Source: Bdellovibrionaceae bacterium UBA1609
Lineage (GTDB): Bacteria; Bdellovibrionota; Bdellovibrionia; Bdellovibrionales; UBA1609
DNA: 64,000 nt
Assembly (NCBI GenBank): GCA_002321895.1
Contig: DCMZ01000003.1
Coordinates: 124,001 to 188,000, forward strand
Direction: 5' to 3'
Part shown: positions 1 through 9,481 of the stretch, piece by piece
Layout: each line of letters begins with the position of its first letter
How positions within the stretch are numbered: the stretch's first letter is position 1
Made by a program: the position numbers and the translations under genes
Notes under the pieces: model-generated
What the model saw: only the letters and a program-made list of their open reading frames with translations
What the model was told of the DNA's origin: nothing
Database searches by the model: none

Positions 1-1002
1 TATTCTTTTGCAACTCTCTTTGCTCAACTCGTAGATCTTAAAGATGACGAATTGAGAGATTCTCTGCCAGACTACGGACAGATCGCCGCGGATCTTATTT
101 TTGTCCTCGATGCCGCCCACAGAGATGGAACCATTAAAAATCAAGTCGCCGAAGATTTAGATCACTATATCATTAAAGATCCAGAACTGGTTGAAGGACT
201 CGAAAGATATAAGAAACACGGAAAGAAAATATTTGTCGTAACCAACTCGGAGTATCACTACACAAAACTTCTCATGGATTACGCCATTCAACCGTTCTTA
301 AAAGATTCATCTTCTTGGTCTGAGTTGTTTGAATTTGTGGTGACCTTAGCCAGCAAGCCTCGGTTTTTTACTGACCGCTTACCCTTCCTTAAGATCACTT
401 CCGATGAAGGAACAATGATTAATGCTAACGGTATAGAGACTGGTGGAATTTACCAAGGTGGCTGTGCCGACATTATAACTAAAAACCTTAAACTTTCTCC
501 CGAAGAAATTCTTTACATCGGCGATCATATTTACGGTGATATCGTTCGACTAAAAAAGGATTGTGCCTGGAGAACAGCTCTTGTGGTTGAGGAGATCGAG
601 GAAGAAATCCATAATTCTCAAAATGCTCTTAGCCTCGTTGAGCAAATTGATCAACTTATGGAAGAAAAGCGACCTATTGAAACCAAAATAGACTCACTCA
701 TTTCTGATCAAATCATTAATGAGCACAAATCGCATGAACAGGAAATCAAAGAGCTTATCCATACCGTTTCTGCAATAGATACTAAAATCGGCCCTTTGAT
801 TAAAAAGCAAAGAGCCTGTTTTAATCCCTACTGGGGTGAGGTTTTTCGAACGGGTATTGAAGAAAGCTACTTTGCCTATCAAGTAGATCGCTTCGCCTGT
901 ATTTATATGGGTAAACTTTCAGACCTATTGGCCCTTTCTCCGAGAACATACTTTCGATCGAACAAAAAACCTTTGTCTCACGAAATAAAATTATTTACCT
1001 AA
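1..1002 (+). CDS. HAD-IG 5'-nucleotidase family protein (5' end outside window)
   Basis: The reading frame is open from the first base, so the window holds only the 3' part (333 residues) and the catalytic DxD motif I lies upstream. A TTG at 52 is in frame but is probably internal. Visible HAD features are motif II (VVTNSEYHY, where Ser/Asn bind phosphate) and motif IV (YIGDHIYGDI, with the acidic metal-binding residues). The C-terminal part, with a helical segment and the AYQVDRFACIYMGK stretch, resembles the cytosolic IMP/GMP nucleotidase (NT5C2/NT5DC) family. The expected reaction is dephosphorylation of purine 5'-monophosphates. It converges with the next gene, with 8 bases of overlap. 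Family assignment is firm; substrate is not. Confidence 0.85.
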   Translation, partial: YSFATLFAQLVDLKDDELRDSLPDYGQIAADLIFVLDAAHRDGTIKNQVAEDLDHYIIKDPELVEGLERYKKHGKKIFVVTNSEYHYTKLLMDYAIQPFLKDSSSWSELFEFVVTLASKPRFFTDRLPFLKITSDEGTMINANGIETGGIYQGGCADIITKNLKLSPEEILYIGDHIYGDIVRLKKDCAWRTALVVEEIEEEIHNSQNALSLVEQIDQLMEEKRPIETKIDSLISDQIINEHKSHEQEIKELIHTVSAIDTKIGPLIKKQRACFNPYWGEVFRTGIEESYFAYQVDRFACIYMGKLSDLLALSPRTYFRSNKKPLSHEIKLFT

Positions 1003-2488
1003 AGCGAACCACGCCCTCTATAGGCGCAAGAGGGCGAAAGCTTTTTGTCTCATCTTCATAGCTAACACTCTGCCAGGAAAACTGCTCTGCAAAGGAATGT
1101 GCGATTTTTTTGGATTTTCTTAAAGCCATTTGCACAGATGGCATATGAAACTCAATAAACGAAAGGTCATCGTTACTATAGAGATGATTTTTAATTTGGC
1201 CTTGTTGGATTCTATCTACGTAACTAGCTAGCCTACCTGGGGTGCAATCATTAATATAAATCATTTTAGGAGCAATGTTTTTACGGAAAACCGGGTGGCT
1301 CAACTGAATAGCCCCACAATCCACTAAAACCAACTGACTCACCATAACTTCTTCAACTGGATTTTCGATATACCCTAAACTAGGTACATAAATCTTAAAG
1401 TCCTCTGTAAAGTAAGCCATAGACCACATAGGATTAGCTTTTGAGTTCGACTCCAATTCTATCAAACTCTTTAGATGACTTGGACCCACCATCACTAATG
1501 TCTCTATAGACACAGGTTTTCCATACATTTCAGAAAGCACCAAATGATTCCAGTTTCTAGCATCTAGAAGTAGCTCCGATTCGACACGATCCAACTCCCT
1601 TTCAATCCAATCCAAATACTGCTGTTCTGATCCTAGCACCACAGGAACTTCCCACTTGAAATTCTCAATATAATTATACAAGTTCTCTGTAAAATTTTGG
1701 CGATCAGAAAGAGATAGATTTTGATAGTAATTAAAAAGCAATTTTGAGAACAAGCCGGAAGCAGCCCATATGGTAGGCTGCTTACTCATTTGATGATGTG
1801 ATTCCGGTAAAATCTCTTCAGCCCGCAAGTGATGGTGACAAAACTCATAATATGTAACCGATTTACCCGGATACCTACAATAGTCGGACAGGGAAAGTCG
1901 CAAGCTAGAGCCCGATAGAAAAATACTATCCTCCCGCTCGGTACCAATAGAAAGTTGATTGGAAAGTATAGAGTCCAGCAAATCTGTAAAGACATTTACA
2001 TAATGGGTTGTAAGCAGAGGGAAGTTCTCTTGCAAAGCTTTAGACAAAATCGACTTTGCTACAAACCTAGAGTTCATCGCATGAGTTCGGCTCAACTTTA
2101 ACTCACCGGAACTCCAACGAATACCAGCATCTATTTCTGGTACTATCACAACATTCATTCTCTTTTTCATCTTCATACTGGGGAAGATGGATTTTAACCC
2201 ATTTAACTTCTCAACCCCTTCGCGCACTGATAGCTGTAGCGGGGACAGAGGTTGGGAGGAGGAATAATGAGCCGGTAGCAGTGCACAGTTCCTAATAACC
2301 CTTTCACTCAACTCAGTTAAATTTGAAGGATCCTCAGGAACGGAGAATCTTGTCCATTGTTCGTAGGTGACGATTTTTTTAACAATGCTAGAATTAATAC
2401 AATCCCGTTGGCCAAGATTAGTATCTAGGAGCCAAATGATTATAGATATACATAAAATACTCGGCAGAGTGAGCCACGACCACTTCAT
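995..2488 (-). CDS. Membrane-anchored protein of unknown function
   Basis: About 497 residues. An N-terminal hydrophobic helix (residues about 5-22) suggests an inner-membrane anchor or uncleaved signal, with a periplasmic domain behind it. Two ATGs are adjacent (2491 and 2488); GAGGG lies five bases before the second, which I prefer. It follows the HMG-CoA lyase gene by about 30 bases on the same strand and may be the last gene of the liu operon, although nothing in it suggests acyl-CoA chemistry. I see no catalytic motif that I recognise. Convergent with the nucleotidase gene, overlapping it by 8 bases. Confidence 0.6.
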   Translation of the reverse strand: MKWSWLTLPSILCISIIIWLLDTNLGQRDCINSSIVKKIVTYEQWTRFSVPEDPSNLTELSERVIRNCALLPAHYSSSQPLSPLQLSVREGVEKLNGLKSIFPSMKMKKRMNVVIVPEIDAGIRWSSGELKLSRTHAMNSRFVAKSILSKALQENFPLLTTHYVNVFTDLLDSILSNQLSIGTEREDSIFLSGSSLRLSLSDYCRYPGKSVTYYEFCHHHLRAEEILPESHHQMSKQPTIWAASGLFSKLLFNYYQNLSLSDRQNFTENLYNYIENFKWEVPVVLGSEQQYLDWIERELDRVESELLLDARNWNHLVLSEMYGKPVSIETLVMVGPSHLKSLIELESNSKANPMWSMAYFTEDFKIYVPSLGYIENPVEEVMVSQLVLVDCGAIQLSHPVFRKNIAPKMIYINDCTPGRLASYVDRIQQGQIKNHLYSNDDLSFIEFHMPSVQMALRKSKKIAHSFAEQFSWQSVSYEDETKSFRPLAPIEGVVRFR

Positions 2489-2518
2489 CACCCTCTACAA
2501 AAGCAATAGAGATGCCAT

Positions 2519-3445
2519 TTACAATACAGGGATTCCCGGACGACCAGAGCGCCCAACATGGCTTGGCAATGGATGGTCAATTTTGCTACGCAGCCATTTG
2601 TGGATCTCTACTAATCCGTCTACATCCACACCACATTTAAGTCCCATTCCATCGAGCATGTAAACTAGATCTTCTGTCGCTAAATTTCCGGATGCTCCCT
2701 TGGCATAAGGACAGCCACCAAGCCCAGCCACACTGGAATCAAACACAGAAATACCCGATTGCAGTGACGCTAATACATTTGCTAATGCTGTGCCTCGAGT
2801 ATCATGGAAATGCATAGCCACTTTTTTTAGAGGGACCTTTTTCTCCATCTTCCTCAATAAGGAGATCACCTGTTTTGGCGTCCCCACCCCAATGGTATCC
2901 CCAATGGAAACTTCCTGAACACCCATTGCAATCATTTTCTCAGTGAGACTTACCACTTTTGATTGGGAAATTTTCCCTTCATAAGGACAGCCGAAGGACA
3001 TAGAAAGATAACCTCGAACTCTGACCTTATTCTTTTTAGCCAACTGAACCACGTCATAAAAACGATTAAAACTTTCATCAATAGAACAATTAATATTCTT
3101 CTGGGAAAAACTCTCGCTACAAGAACCAAAAATAGCAATCTCACTAATCTCTGTAGTCAGCGCATCCTGCATTCCTCGCACATTAGGAACTAAGGCTGAA
3201 AACTGCACCTTCTTATCTAACTTGCCAGAGGATTGATCTTTCAAAACCCTGTTGACTAGCTTCTTACTGCCCTCCATTTGTGGAACCCACTTTGAAGAAA
3301 CGAAGGCGCCAACTTCTATATTTTTCAGCCCCGTTTGAGATAATTTTTTAATCAACTGGTAACGATCATTAACAGTAAACATAGAGGATTCATTTTGTAA
3401 TCCATCTCGCGCCCCAACTTCGACAATCTTTATCGATTTTTTCAC
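2519..3445 (-). CDS. mvaB: Hydroxymethylglutaryl-CoA lyase
   Basis: 308 residues, the usual length for the family. It cleaves HMG-CoA to acetoacetate and acetyl-CoA, the last step of leucine degradation. The N-terminal EVGARDGLQNE motif is the HMGL/citramalate-type TIM-barrel start, with the metal-binding Asp and substrate Arg. HFHDTRGTA supplies the two His metal ligands, and GLGGCPYAKGASGN carries the conserved active-site Cys loop. The start overlaps the stop of the upstream carrier-protein gene by 4 bases (ATGA), so the two are probably translationally coupled. Also called liuE in leucine/isovalerate operons. Confidence 0.93.
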   Translation of the reverse strand: MKKSIKIVEVGARDGLQNESSMFTVNDRYQLIKKLSQTGLKNIEVGAFVSSKWVPQMEGSKKLVNRVLKDQSSGKLDKKVQFSALVPNVRGMQDALTTEISEIAIFGSCSESFSQKNINCSIDESFNRFYDVVQLAKKNKVRVRGYLSMSFGCPYEGKISQSKVVSLTEKMIAMGVQEVSIGDTIGVGTPKQVISLLRKMEKKVPLKKVAMHFHDTRGTALANVLASLQSGISVFDSSVAGLGGCPYAKGASGNLATEDLVYMLDGMGLKCGVDVDGLVEIHKWLRSKIDHPLPSHVGRSGRPGIPVL

Positions 3446-3825
3446 ACCTCGTCCCCTTGAATTTGGGCCAACAATTGGTCCTTATTCACTTGATCTCCCA
3501 CAGAAACGTTTAACCCAGTAACTGTTCCGTCCACATCGGCAGCTAAACTATATTCCATTTTCATAGCTTCCATGATGAGTATAATATCTCCAGCTTTCAC
3601 CTGGCTCTCGTTGGAACTATTGAGCTTCAAAATTTTCCCTGGCATTGGCGCTAATATTTGACCCGGATGAGTCGACGCCGAGTCTTTTCCACTACGGCGA
3701 GAACTGCCATGAGAGCTTTCAATACTTGTAGTTTTACCTTCATAGTGAAACCAAGTCTTTGTTCCCACTCTCTCCACTAGCACTTCTATTTCTTTACCGT
3801 CTTTTAATGCAATCAACTTCTTCAT
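3442..3825 (-). CDS. Separate biotin carboxyl carrier protein of the MCC operon
   Basis: 127 residues from the ATG at 3825. A longer frame to 3882 would run into the previous gene. The start at 3825 lies 4 bases after the biotin carboxylase stop, and GGGAAG in the end of that gene can act as ribosome-binding site. The C-terminal half is a biotinyl domain (APMPGKILKL, then EAMKM with the biotinylated Lys). The N-terminal half is a short beta-rich region and a Ser/Gly-rich linker. In most 3-methylcrotonyl-CoA carboxylases this domain is fused to the biotin carboxylase; here it is a free protein encoded directly after it. Confidence 0.88.
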   Translation of the reverse strand: MKKLIALKDGKEIEVLVERVGTKTWFHYEGKTTSIESSHGSSRRSGKDSASTHPGQILAPMPGKILKLNSSNESQVKAGDIILIMEAMKMEYSLAADVDGTVTGLNVSVGDQVNKDQLLAQIQGDEV

Positions 3826-3829
3826 AGAA

Positions 3830-5311
3830 TCACCAACTTCCCAACCATGGATTAGGCAATGAATCTCCTCCAGTTGAAGCACTGTTATTCACCGATGCAC
3901 TGGGGACTTTTTTTGCCAATGACTCCAACCACTTCTTTTCATCTTCATCTATCTCTGGGCCAGTTAATCCTTGGGGGAAATTCTTCCCAATAAACTGAGT
4001 GGTCATTTCATTGGATACATATTCATGATGCGACAAGATCTCTAGTAAAAATGGAATATTTGTTTTCACGCCAAACACCACTGTGTCCTTTAAAGTGGTT
4101 TTCATCTTCTCAATGGCTCGAGGGCGACTTTCATCCCATACAATGACCTTGGCAATCATAGAATCATAAAACGCTGTCACCTCGTCTCCACAATCTACGC
4201 CCAGTTCCAGTCGTCGCCCAAACCCATGCGGAAACTGTATTGTTCCCACTTTGCCCGTGCTTGGCATTCCGTTGGCATAAGGGTCTTCAGCATATAACCG
4301 GCATTCAATCGAGTGACCCCTTGGCTCTATTTCATCCTGATCCCACAATACAGCCATATCTTGAGCTGAAAGAATCTGTGCTTTTACCAGATCTACATTT
4401 AAAATCATTTCGGTTACAGGATGCTCAACCTGAAGCCGCGTATTCATCTCAAGAAAGTAAAACTCATTATCCTGATACAGAAACTCCACGGTTCCGGCAC
4501 CCTTGTATCCGGCCTCTTTGGCTATCCGCTTTGCGGTGTCATACATTTCCTGACGTACTTTTTGTGGTAACTCAAAGGCTGGTGCTTCTTCGATGATTTT
4601 TTGATGGCGTCGCTGAACAGAACATTCCCTCTCACATAAATGAAAGACTTGCCCCATTCCATCAACAAAGATTTGCACTTCAATATGCTTAGCATTTCCT
4701 AAATACTTTTCAACAAACACTCTATCCGAGCCAAACGCATTGAGCCCTTCCCTTTGAGCCGCTTCAATGGAGTCTTCTGCAGTCTCCATTGAATTTACAA
4801 CTCTCAAACCCCGACCGCCGCCGCCAGCTGCTGCCTTTACCATGACAGGGAAGCCTATCCGCTCCATTTGTCTCAATAGTTCTGGGTAGGATTGATCCTC
4901 TCCCTGATATCCTGGAATGACGGGGCCGCCGGCTTTTTCCACTAAATTTTTAGCGGACACCTTGTCACCAAACAAGTCAATGGCCTCAGCACTGGGACCA
5001 ACAAAAATCATTCTCGCCTTTTCAACAGCCCTTACAAATTCTGCATTCTCAGATAAGAACCCAAACCCCGGATGAACGGCATCCGCATTAGCACTCTTGG
5101 CCCCATTCACCATATTTTCTATATTCAAATAACTGTCATTAACTTCAGACCCGCCTACACATACGACTTCATCAGCCAATCGGTAGGCTTCTGTTTTTAT
5201 ATCAGCCTCAGAATGAAGTAATACAGAATGAATATTCAGCTCCTGGCATGCGCGGATGATCCGCACAGCCACTTCACCCCTATTGGCGATGGCTAACTTT
5301 TTTATTTTCAT
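3830..5311 (-). CDS. Biotin carboxylase subunit, 3-methylcrotonyl-CoA carboxylase type
   Basis: 493 residues. Performs the ATP-dependent carboxylation of biotin. Order of elements: N-terminal biotin carboxylase fold (KKLAIANRGEVAVRIIRA), glycine-rich ATP-grasp loop (KAAAGGGGRGLR), the ERECSVQRRHQK motif and the EMNTRLQVEHPVTE active-site segment. The protein ends after the carboxylase domain plus a short Ser/Asn-rich tail, without the biotinyl domain of a canonical LiuD/MccA (about 650 residues). It could also serve acetyl-CoA carboxylase, but its position between methylglutaconyl-CoA hydratase and HMG-CoA lyase genes favours MCC. Start overlaps the upstream stop by 4 bases. Confidence 0.88.
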   Translation of the reverse strand: MKIKKLAIANRGEVAVRIIRACQELNIHSVLLHSEADIKTEAYRLADEVVCVGGSEVNDSYLNIENMVNGAKSANADAVHPGFGFLSENAEFVRAVEKARMIFVGPSAEAIDLFGDKVSAKNLVEKAGGPVIPGYQGEDQSYPELLRQMERIGFPVMVKAAAGGGGRGLRVVNSMETAEDSIEAAQREGLNAFGSDRVFVEKYLGNAKHIEVQIFVDGMGQVFHLCERECSVQRRHQKIIEEAPAFELPQKVRQEMYDTAKRIAKEAGYKGAGTVEFLYQDNEFYFLEMNTRLQVEHPVTEMILNVDLVKAQILSAQDMAVLWDQDEIEPRGHSIECRLYAEDPYANGMPSTGKVGTIQFPHGFGRRLELGVDCGDEVTAFYDSMIAKVIVWDESRPRAIEKMKTTLKDTVVFGVKTNIPFLLEILSHHEYVSNEMTTQFIGKNFPQGLTGPEIDEDEKKWLESLAKKVPSASVNNSASTGGDSLPNPWLGSW

Positions 5312-6102
5312 TTTTCACCATCCTTGCTGGCCACGTGCCACGGGATACCCGCCTTATCTAAAAACCCTCTCAAGCCAGCTTGCCCCTCTTCACTTACACG
5401 TCTTTCCGCGATCACTTTGGTCGTCGCCAAACGATGTTGTTGTGGATCTGGGAGTTGAGACCTTAAGAGTCTTTTTGTGTGCCGAACCGCCAGTGGCCCA
5501 CTCAAATTAAATGAGTTCAGATACTTTTGAAGACTACCTTCTAGCTCACCTTCTTCCACCAATTCAGTCACTAAGCCAGCCGCCAAAGCCTGCTCCCCGT
5601 TAAACCGTTCCCCCGTGAGCATCCATCTTGAGCTGTGCGAGGGAATCAATTTTTGGGTGAGGAAAGGGCTTATTACTGCCGGCACCAGCCCTAGCCGAAC
5701 TTCTGAAAAAGCAAAAAGAGTTTTAGGTGTGGAAATAGCTATATCCGAACAGGCCACAATTCCGGTGGCTCCACCCATTACGTGACCATGAGCCACGGAA
5801 ATAACGGGCAATGGACAGCTGTAGATGGAATAGAACATTTCAAATAGTTTGTTAGAATCGTCTTGATTTTCGCTTTCAGAAAAATCCGCCATAGATTTCA
5901 TCCAGCCCAGATCGGCTCCTGCACAAAACGAAGCACCTTCACCTTTTACAATGACGGCCCGATTGGATTCATCCAAAGACACCTGAGAAAAGGCCTGAGT
6001 GATTTCATCAATCATTTGAGGATGAAAAGCATTTCGCTTATCTGCCCTGTTTAAAATAATTTCTGTGCTATTTGATTTTTCAACAAACTTGATAAATTCC
6101 AT
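5308..6102 (-). CDS. Enoyl-CoA hydratase/isomerase family; probable methylglutaconyl-CoA hydratase
   Basis: 264 residues, crotonase fold. Contains the oxyanion-hole segments (ASFCAGADLGWMKSM and HGHVMGGATGIVACSDI) and the ALAAGLVTELV helix typical of crotonases. In the liu pathway the enzyme (LiuC) hydrates 3-methylglutaconyl-CoA to HMG-CoA, the step between MCC and HMG-CoA lyase; the operon context supports that specific role. It starts 5 bases after the carboxyltransferase gene and overlaps the biotin carboxylase start by 4 bases. Substrate is inferred from neighbours, not from a diagnostic residue. Confidence 0.85.
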   Translation of the reverse strand: MEFIKFVEKSNSTEIILNRADKRNAFHPQMIDEITQAFSQVSLDESNRAVIVKGEGASFCAGADLGWMKSMADFSESENQDDSNKLFEMFYSIYSCPLPVISVAHGHVMGGATGIVACSDIAISTPKTLFAFSEVRLGLVPAVISPFLTQKLIPSHSSRWMLTGERFNGEQALAAGLVTELVEEGELEGSLQKYLNSFNLSGPLAVRHTKRLLRSQLPDPQQHRLATTKVIAERRVSEEGQAGLRGFLDKAGIPWHVASKDGEK

Positions 6103-6107
6103 GATCC

Positions 6108-7715
6108 TTACATCCTGTAAACGCCGGGCTGGATGGCACCCCAGTCCCGATTAAGACTTGCTGCTATACCATACGCTAAAACTTTTCTTGTATCTTTGGG
6201 ATCAATGATCCCATCATCCCAAATTCTCGCTGAGGAATAAAAGGCATGACTCTCTTTTTCATATTTTTCCAAAATGGGTGCTTTAAACTTTTCTTCATCG
6301 CTGGAACTCATTGATTCTCCAGCCCTCTCCATTTGATCTTTTTTAACGGTGGCTAAAACATTAGCCGCCTGTTCACCGCCCATAACGGAAATTCTAGCGT
6401 TAGGCCACATCCACATCTGTCTCGGCTGAAAAGCTCGACCGCACATGCCGTAGTTACCTGCACCATAAGAACCGCCAATGACAACCGTAAACTTAGGCAC
6501 TCTCGCATTGCTCACGGCCATTACCATTTTAGCACCATGTTTAGCGATGCCTTCATTTTCATAACTTTTCCCCACCATAAAACCGGTGATATTTTGTAGA
6601 AAAATTAATGGGATTTTCCTTTGATCACAAAGTTCCACAAAATGAGCCGCTTTAAGAGCACTTTCACTAAATAAAACTCCATTGTTGGCTATAATGCCTA
6701 CAGGAAAACCGTAAAGATGTGAAAAACCACAAACTATAGTGGTCGCATAATCCGACTTAAACTCATGAAACCGAGACCCATCCACAATCCTTGCGATGAC
6801 TTCTCTGACGTCGAAGGGCTTCTTGCTATCTGCTGGAATAACCCCGTAAAGCTCTTCCGGTGAATGGAGAGGAGCTTCTACCGGCTGCGTGGTTATATGA
6901 GATTTTGGCTGACGATTTAAATTAAAAACAATGTCTCTAGCGATCTCCAATGCATGCGCATCATCTTCGGCATAATGATCTGTAACACCACTTTTTTGAC
7001 AATGGACTTCAGCACCACCTAATTCTTGCGCCGTCACTTCTTCACCTGTGGCTGCCTTAACAAGAGGAGGTCCACCAAGAAAGATCGTCCCATTTCCCTT
7101 TACAATGATATTTTCATCGCTCATCGCAGGCACATAGGCCCCGCCGGCGGTGCAACTGCCCATCACTACACTTATTTGCGCTATCCCAAGAGCGGACATT
7201 CGAGCCTGGTTATAAAAAATTCGACCAAAATGATCCCTGTCCGGAAATACTTCGTCTTGCTTAGGTAGAAACGCTCCACCACTATCCACCAAATAAATGC
7301 ACGGCAGTCCATTTTCAAGGGCGATCTCTTGGGCACGCAAATGTTTTTTAACTGTCATTGGAAAATAAGTGCCGCCCTTTACAGTAGCATCATTGGAAAC
7401 AATAACGCATTCACGCCCGTGGATAATCCCCATGCAAGTCACGATCCCAGCACCAGGAGCACTACCTTCATACATGTCGTGGGCTGCAAGCGTAGAAAAC
7501 TCCAAAAACTCTGAGCCAGGATCAATAAGACTTTCTATTCTCTCTCTGGCCGTTAATTTACCTCTCGACTTATGTCGTTCAACGGAAGCTTCGCCACCAC
7601 CCTGTAGAGCTCGGTTTCTAGCTGAAAAAAAAGATTCCAAATGAACAGAGTAAGCTTTCTTGTTTGCTGAAAATTCTGCGCTTGAAGTGTTAATTTGAGA
7701 GTCCAATGCGTACAT
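6108..7715 (-). CDS. 3-methylcrotonyl-CoA carboxylase carboxyltransferase (beta) subunit
   Basis: 535 residues from the ATG at 7715. The frame continues upstream to 7784, but the family N-terminus (MYALDSQINTSSAEF...) begins here and AAGGG lies upstream. Carboxyl transferase fold: GGEASVERHKSRGKLTARER near the N-terminus, GGAFLPKQDEVFPDRDHFG, GSCTAGGAYVPAMSDE (acyl-CoA site) and in the C-terminal half GGSYGAGNYGMCGRAF, which is characteristic of MccB/LiuB rather than propionyl-CoA carboxylase. It transfers CO2 from carboxybiotin to 3-methylcrotonyl-CoA. First gene of the minus-strand liu operon. Confidence 0.92.
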   Translation of the reverse strand: MYALDSQINTSSAEFSANKKAYSVHLESFFSARNRALQGGGEASVERHKSRGKLTARERIESLIDPGSEFLEFSTLAAHDMYEGSAPGAGIVTCMGIIHGRECVIVSNDATVKGGTYFPMTVKKHLRAQEIALENGLPCIYLVDSGGAFLPKQDEVFPDRDHFGRIFYNQARMSALGIAQISVVMGSCTAGGAYVPAMSDENIIVKGNGTIFLGGPPLVKAATGEEVTAQELGGAEVHCQKSGVTDHYAEDDAHALEIARDIVFNLNRQPKSHITTQPVEAPLHSPEELYGVIPADSKKPFDVREVIARIVDGSRFHEFKSDYATTIVCGFSHLYGFPVGIIANNGVLFSESALKAAHFVELCDQRKIPLIFLQNITGFMVGKSYENEGIAKHGAKMVMAVSNARVPKFTVVIGGSYGAGNYGMCGRAFQPRQMWMWPNARISVMGGEQAANVLATVKKDQMERAGESMSSSDEEKFKAPILEKYEKESHAFYSSARIWDDGIIDPKDTRKVLAYGIAASLNRDWGAIQPGVYRM

Positions 7716-7916
7716 GGAAGTTAACCCTTTACTAATGTGCCTGTTATTAAGTAGACCTAAAGGCCTAGATAGCATTTTTTCCAAACCACATCACCCGAAA
7801 AGCCCTTAAAATTCCACAACTTATTGCGTCAATTGGTCGAGGAACAATCACCTCCGAATGGACGCCAAAGCGGCCTTCATGTAGTTTAATTAGAGTCGAT
7901 TTAATTAAGGATGTTT

Positions 7917-8342
7917 ATGGCATTTGTGAATTCAGTGATTTTCATTTTGGCGCTGTTAATTTCTTGGAACTACATTAATAGTCCCTCTGTTGTAAATGAA
8001 GAAACTCACATGAGTATTCGTGCGGATTTGCAATCCATCATTAAGCAAGTCATTCAAGAGCAGTCTCCATCAGCTTCAAGCATTCAGTTTCATAAGTTCT
8101 GGACCGAGACCGTAAACAAAGAATCTGTTAAAGCTCACTTTCGATATTCTTATATCGATGCTCTAGATAACGATGAATCCACACCTAATGAAGTGACTCT
8201 CGATGGTTACGCTATTGTAAACCGTGCTCAGGATGCAGATGAGGATTTTGAATATTGGAACTTTGAAGAGTTTTACATTTTAAATAATCAAGTGGAATAC
8301 ACAAAGCCTTTGCGTGTGAGCCCCACTGCAAATGACAACTAA
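7917..8342 (+). CDS. Small protein with N-terminal membrane segment, unknown function
   Basis: About 141 residues. Two in-frame ATGs (7911, 7917) are close together; AAGGA sits five bases before the second, so I choose that. A hydrophobic stretch at residues 1-18 is either a signal anchor or a signal peptide. The rest is acidic with a beta-rich pattern (HFRYSYIDALD, DFEYWNFEEFYILNNQVEY), which looks like a periplasmic NTF2-like or cystatin-like fold, although I do not recognise a family. The stop overlaps the start of the methyltransferase gene by 11 bases, so the pair is probably co-translated. Divergent from the liu operon. Confidence 0.6.
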   Translation: MAFVNSVIFILALLISWNYINSPSVVNEETHMSIRADLQSIIKQVIQEQSPSASSIQFHKFWTETVNKESVKAHFRYSYIDALDNDESTPNEVTLDGYAIVNRAQDADEDFEYWNFEEFYILNNQVEYTKPLRVSPTANDN

Positions 8343-9399
8343 CTCTATCCCAGACAAGTACCTTACTATCGATCAAGACGGCTTCGTCATTTTTGACGGA
8401 AACCGGCTGGAGTCCAAAGAAGAAGGTTTAATACTATTGCAGAATATGCGTCCTCGAGAGGGCTTTGGAACCAGAATTGAAACTGAATTCCAAGGTGTGC
8501 GGGCGATTATTGAAGCCTTTGACACACCACTTATTATTCAAAGAGTCGAACTCAATTCCTCGAACACCGAAGAATTAAAACTGACAGCTAACTACGACTT
8601 TAAAACTACTGTCCAGTTGCAAAACCTCTATCTGGACGAATGGGATCGTTTTCGCGGATATACAGAACAAGGCATACCCTTTGTATTTACACGACCCGCG
8701 CAAGCCATGTTTTTTAATCTCTGTGATGAGTTCACCGACGAAACAGTTACAATAAATGGCTCTGAATACACTCCAAAGACTTGGTTAGCCCCTAATACAG
8801 AAGTTTCGGATGAACTTTTTTGGTCTTCACGTTACCAAAAAGAAAGCACACCTTGGGACATGGAACGGCCTCACCCGGCCCTGGCTTCGGTTCTGCCTCA
8901 ACTCAAGTTAAACAAACAGCGAATTCTTGTTTTAGGGTGTGGCTCAGCTCATGATGCGGCCTTTTTGGCTGATGCTGGGCACATTGTAACAGCCGTTGAT
9001 TTTTCTAAAGCCGCCATTGAAAAGGCCCAGACCAAATTTGGCGACAGGGCGAATCTTAAATTTTTTCATGGCGATGCTTTCCAGCTCCCTGAAACTTTTC
9101 AGGGCCAGTATGATTTAGTTTTTGAACACACTTTTCAATGTGCGATCAATCCAGAAAAGAGAAATGATCTCGTTAAAGTATGGAACCGATGCTTACATAG
9201 AGAAGGCTATTTGCTGGGTCTTTTCTTTGTTTTTGATCGACCCGGCGGCCCCCCTTTTGGAGGCTCTGAATGGGAAATTAAAAGCCGTCTCGATCCTTAT
9301 TTTGACTTTCTCTATTGGACTCGTTGGCGCAGATCGGAAGATGAACGCCAAGGCTCAGAATTGATTGTTTATGGCCAAAGAAAGGCTCGCAATGAGTAG
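8332..9399 (+). CDS. TPMT-like SAM methyltransferase with N-terminal extension
   Basis: 355 residues. The C-terminal ~190 residues are a class I SAM-dependent methyltransferase of thiopurine/halide methyltransferase type: the entry FWSSRYQKESTPWDMERPHPAL is the family signature, followed by motif I (ILVLGCGSAHDAAFLADAG), the acidic AVDFS, and the motif IV region (YDLVFEHTFQCAI). The first ~160 residues are not part of TPMT and include a section rich in Phe/Arg (EWDRFRGYTEQGIPFVFTRPAQAMFF). Function could be detoxifying S- or halide methylation; substrate unknown. Start codon overlaps the preceding gene by 11 bases with no clear ribosome-binding site, consistent with coupling. Confidence 0.78.
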   Translation: MTTNSIPDKYLTIDQDGFVIFDGNRLESKEEGLILLQNMRPREGFGTRIETEFQGVRAIIEAFDTPLIIQRVELNSSNTEELKLTANYDFKTTVQLQNLYLDEWDRFRGYTEQGIPFVFTRPAQAMFFNLCDEFTDETVTINGSEYTPKTWLAPNTEVSDELFWSSRYQKESTPWDMERPHPALASVLPQLKLNKQRILVLGCGSAHDAAFLADAGHIVTAVDFSKAAIEKAQTKFGDRANLKFFHGDAFQLPETFQGQYDLVFEHTFQCAINPEKRNDLVKVWNRCLHREGYLLGLFFVFDRPGGPPFGGSEWEIKSRLDPYFDFLYWTRWRRSEDERQGSELIVYGQRKARNE

Positions 9400-9481
9400 C
9401 TTATGGGTTGTAGATTTGCTTAAATTATGGTTTTTATGACCCTTTAAAGGCCTAAAAGCTTATACAAAAAGGATGCAAAAA

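Noticed and set aside
3830..5311. Acetyl-CoA carboxylase AccC
   Set aside because: Sequence alone fits, but the gene is embedded with 4-base overlaps between leucine pathway genes, so MCC is the better reading; kept as an alternative.
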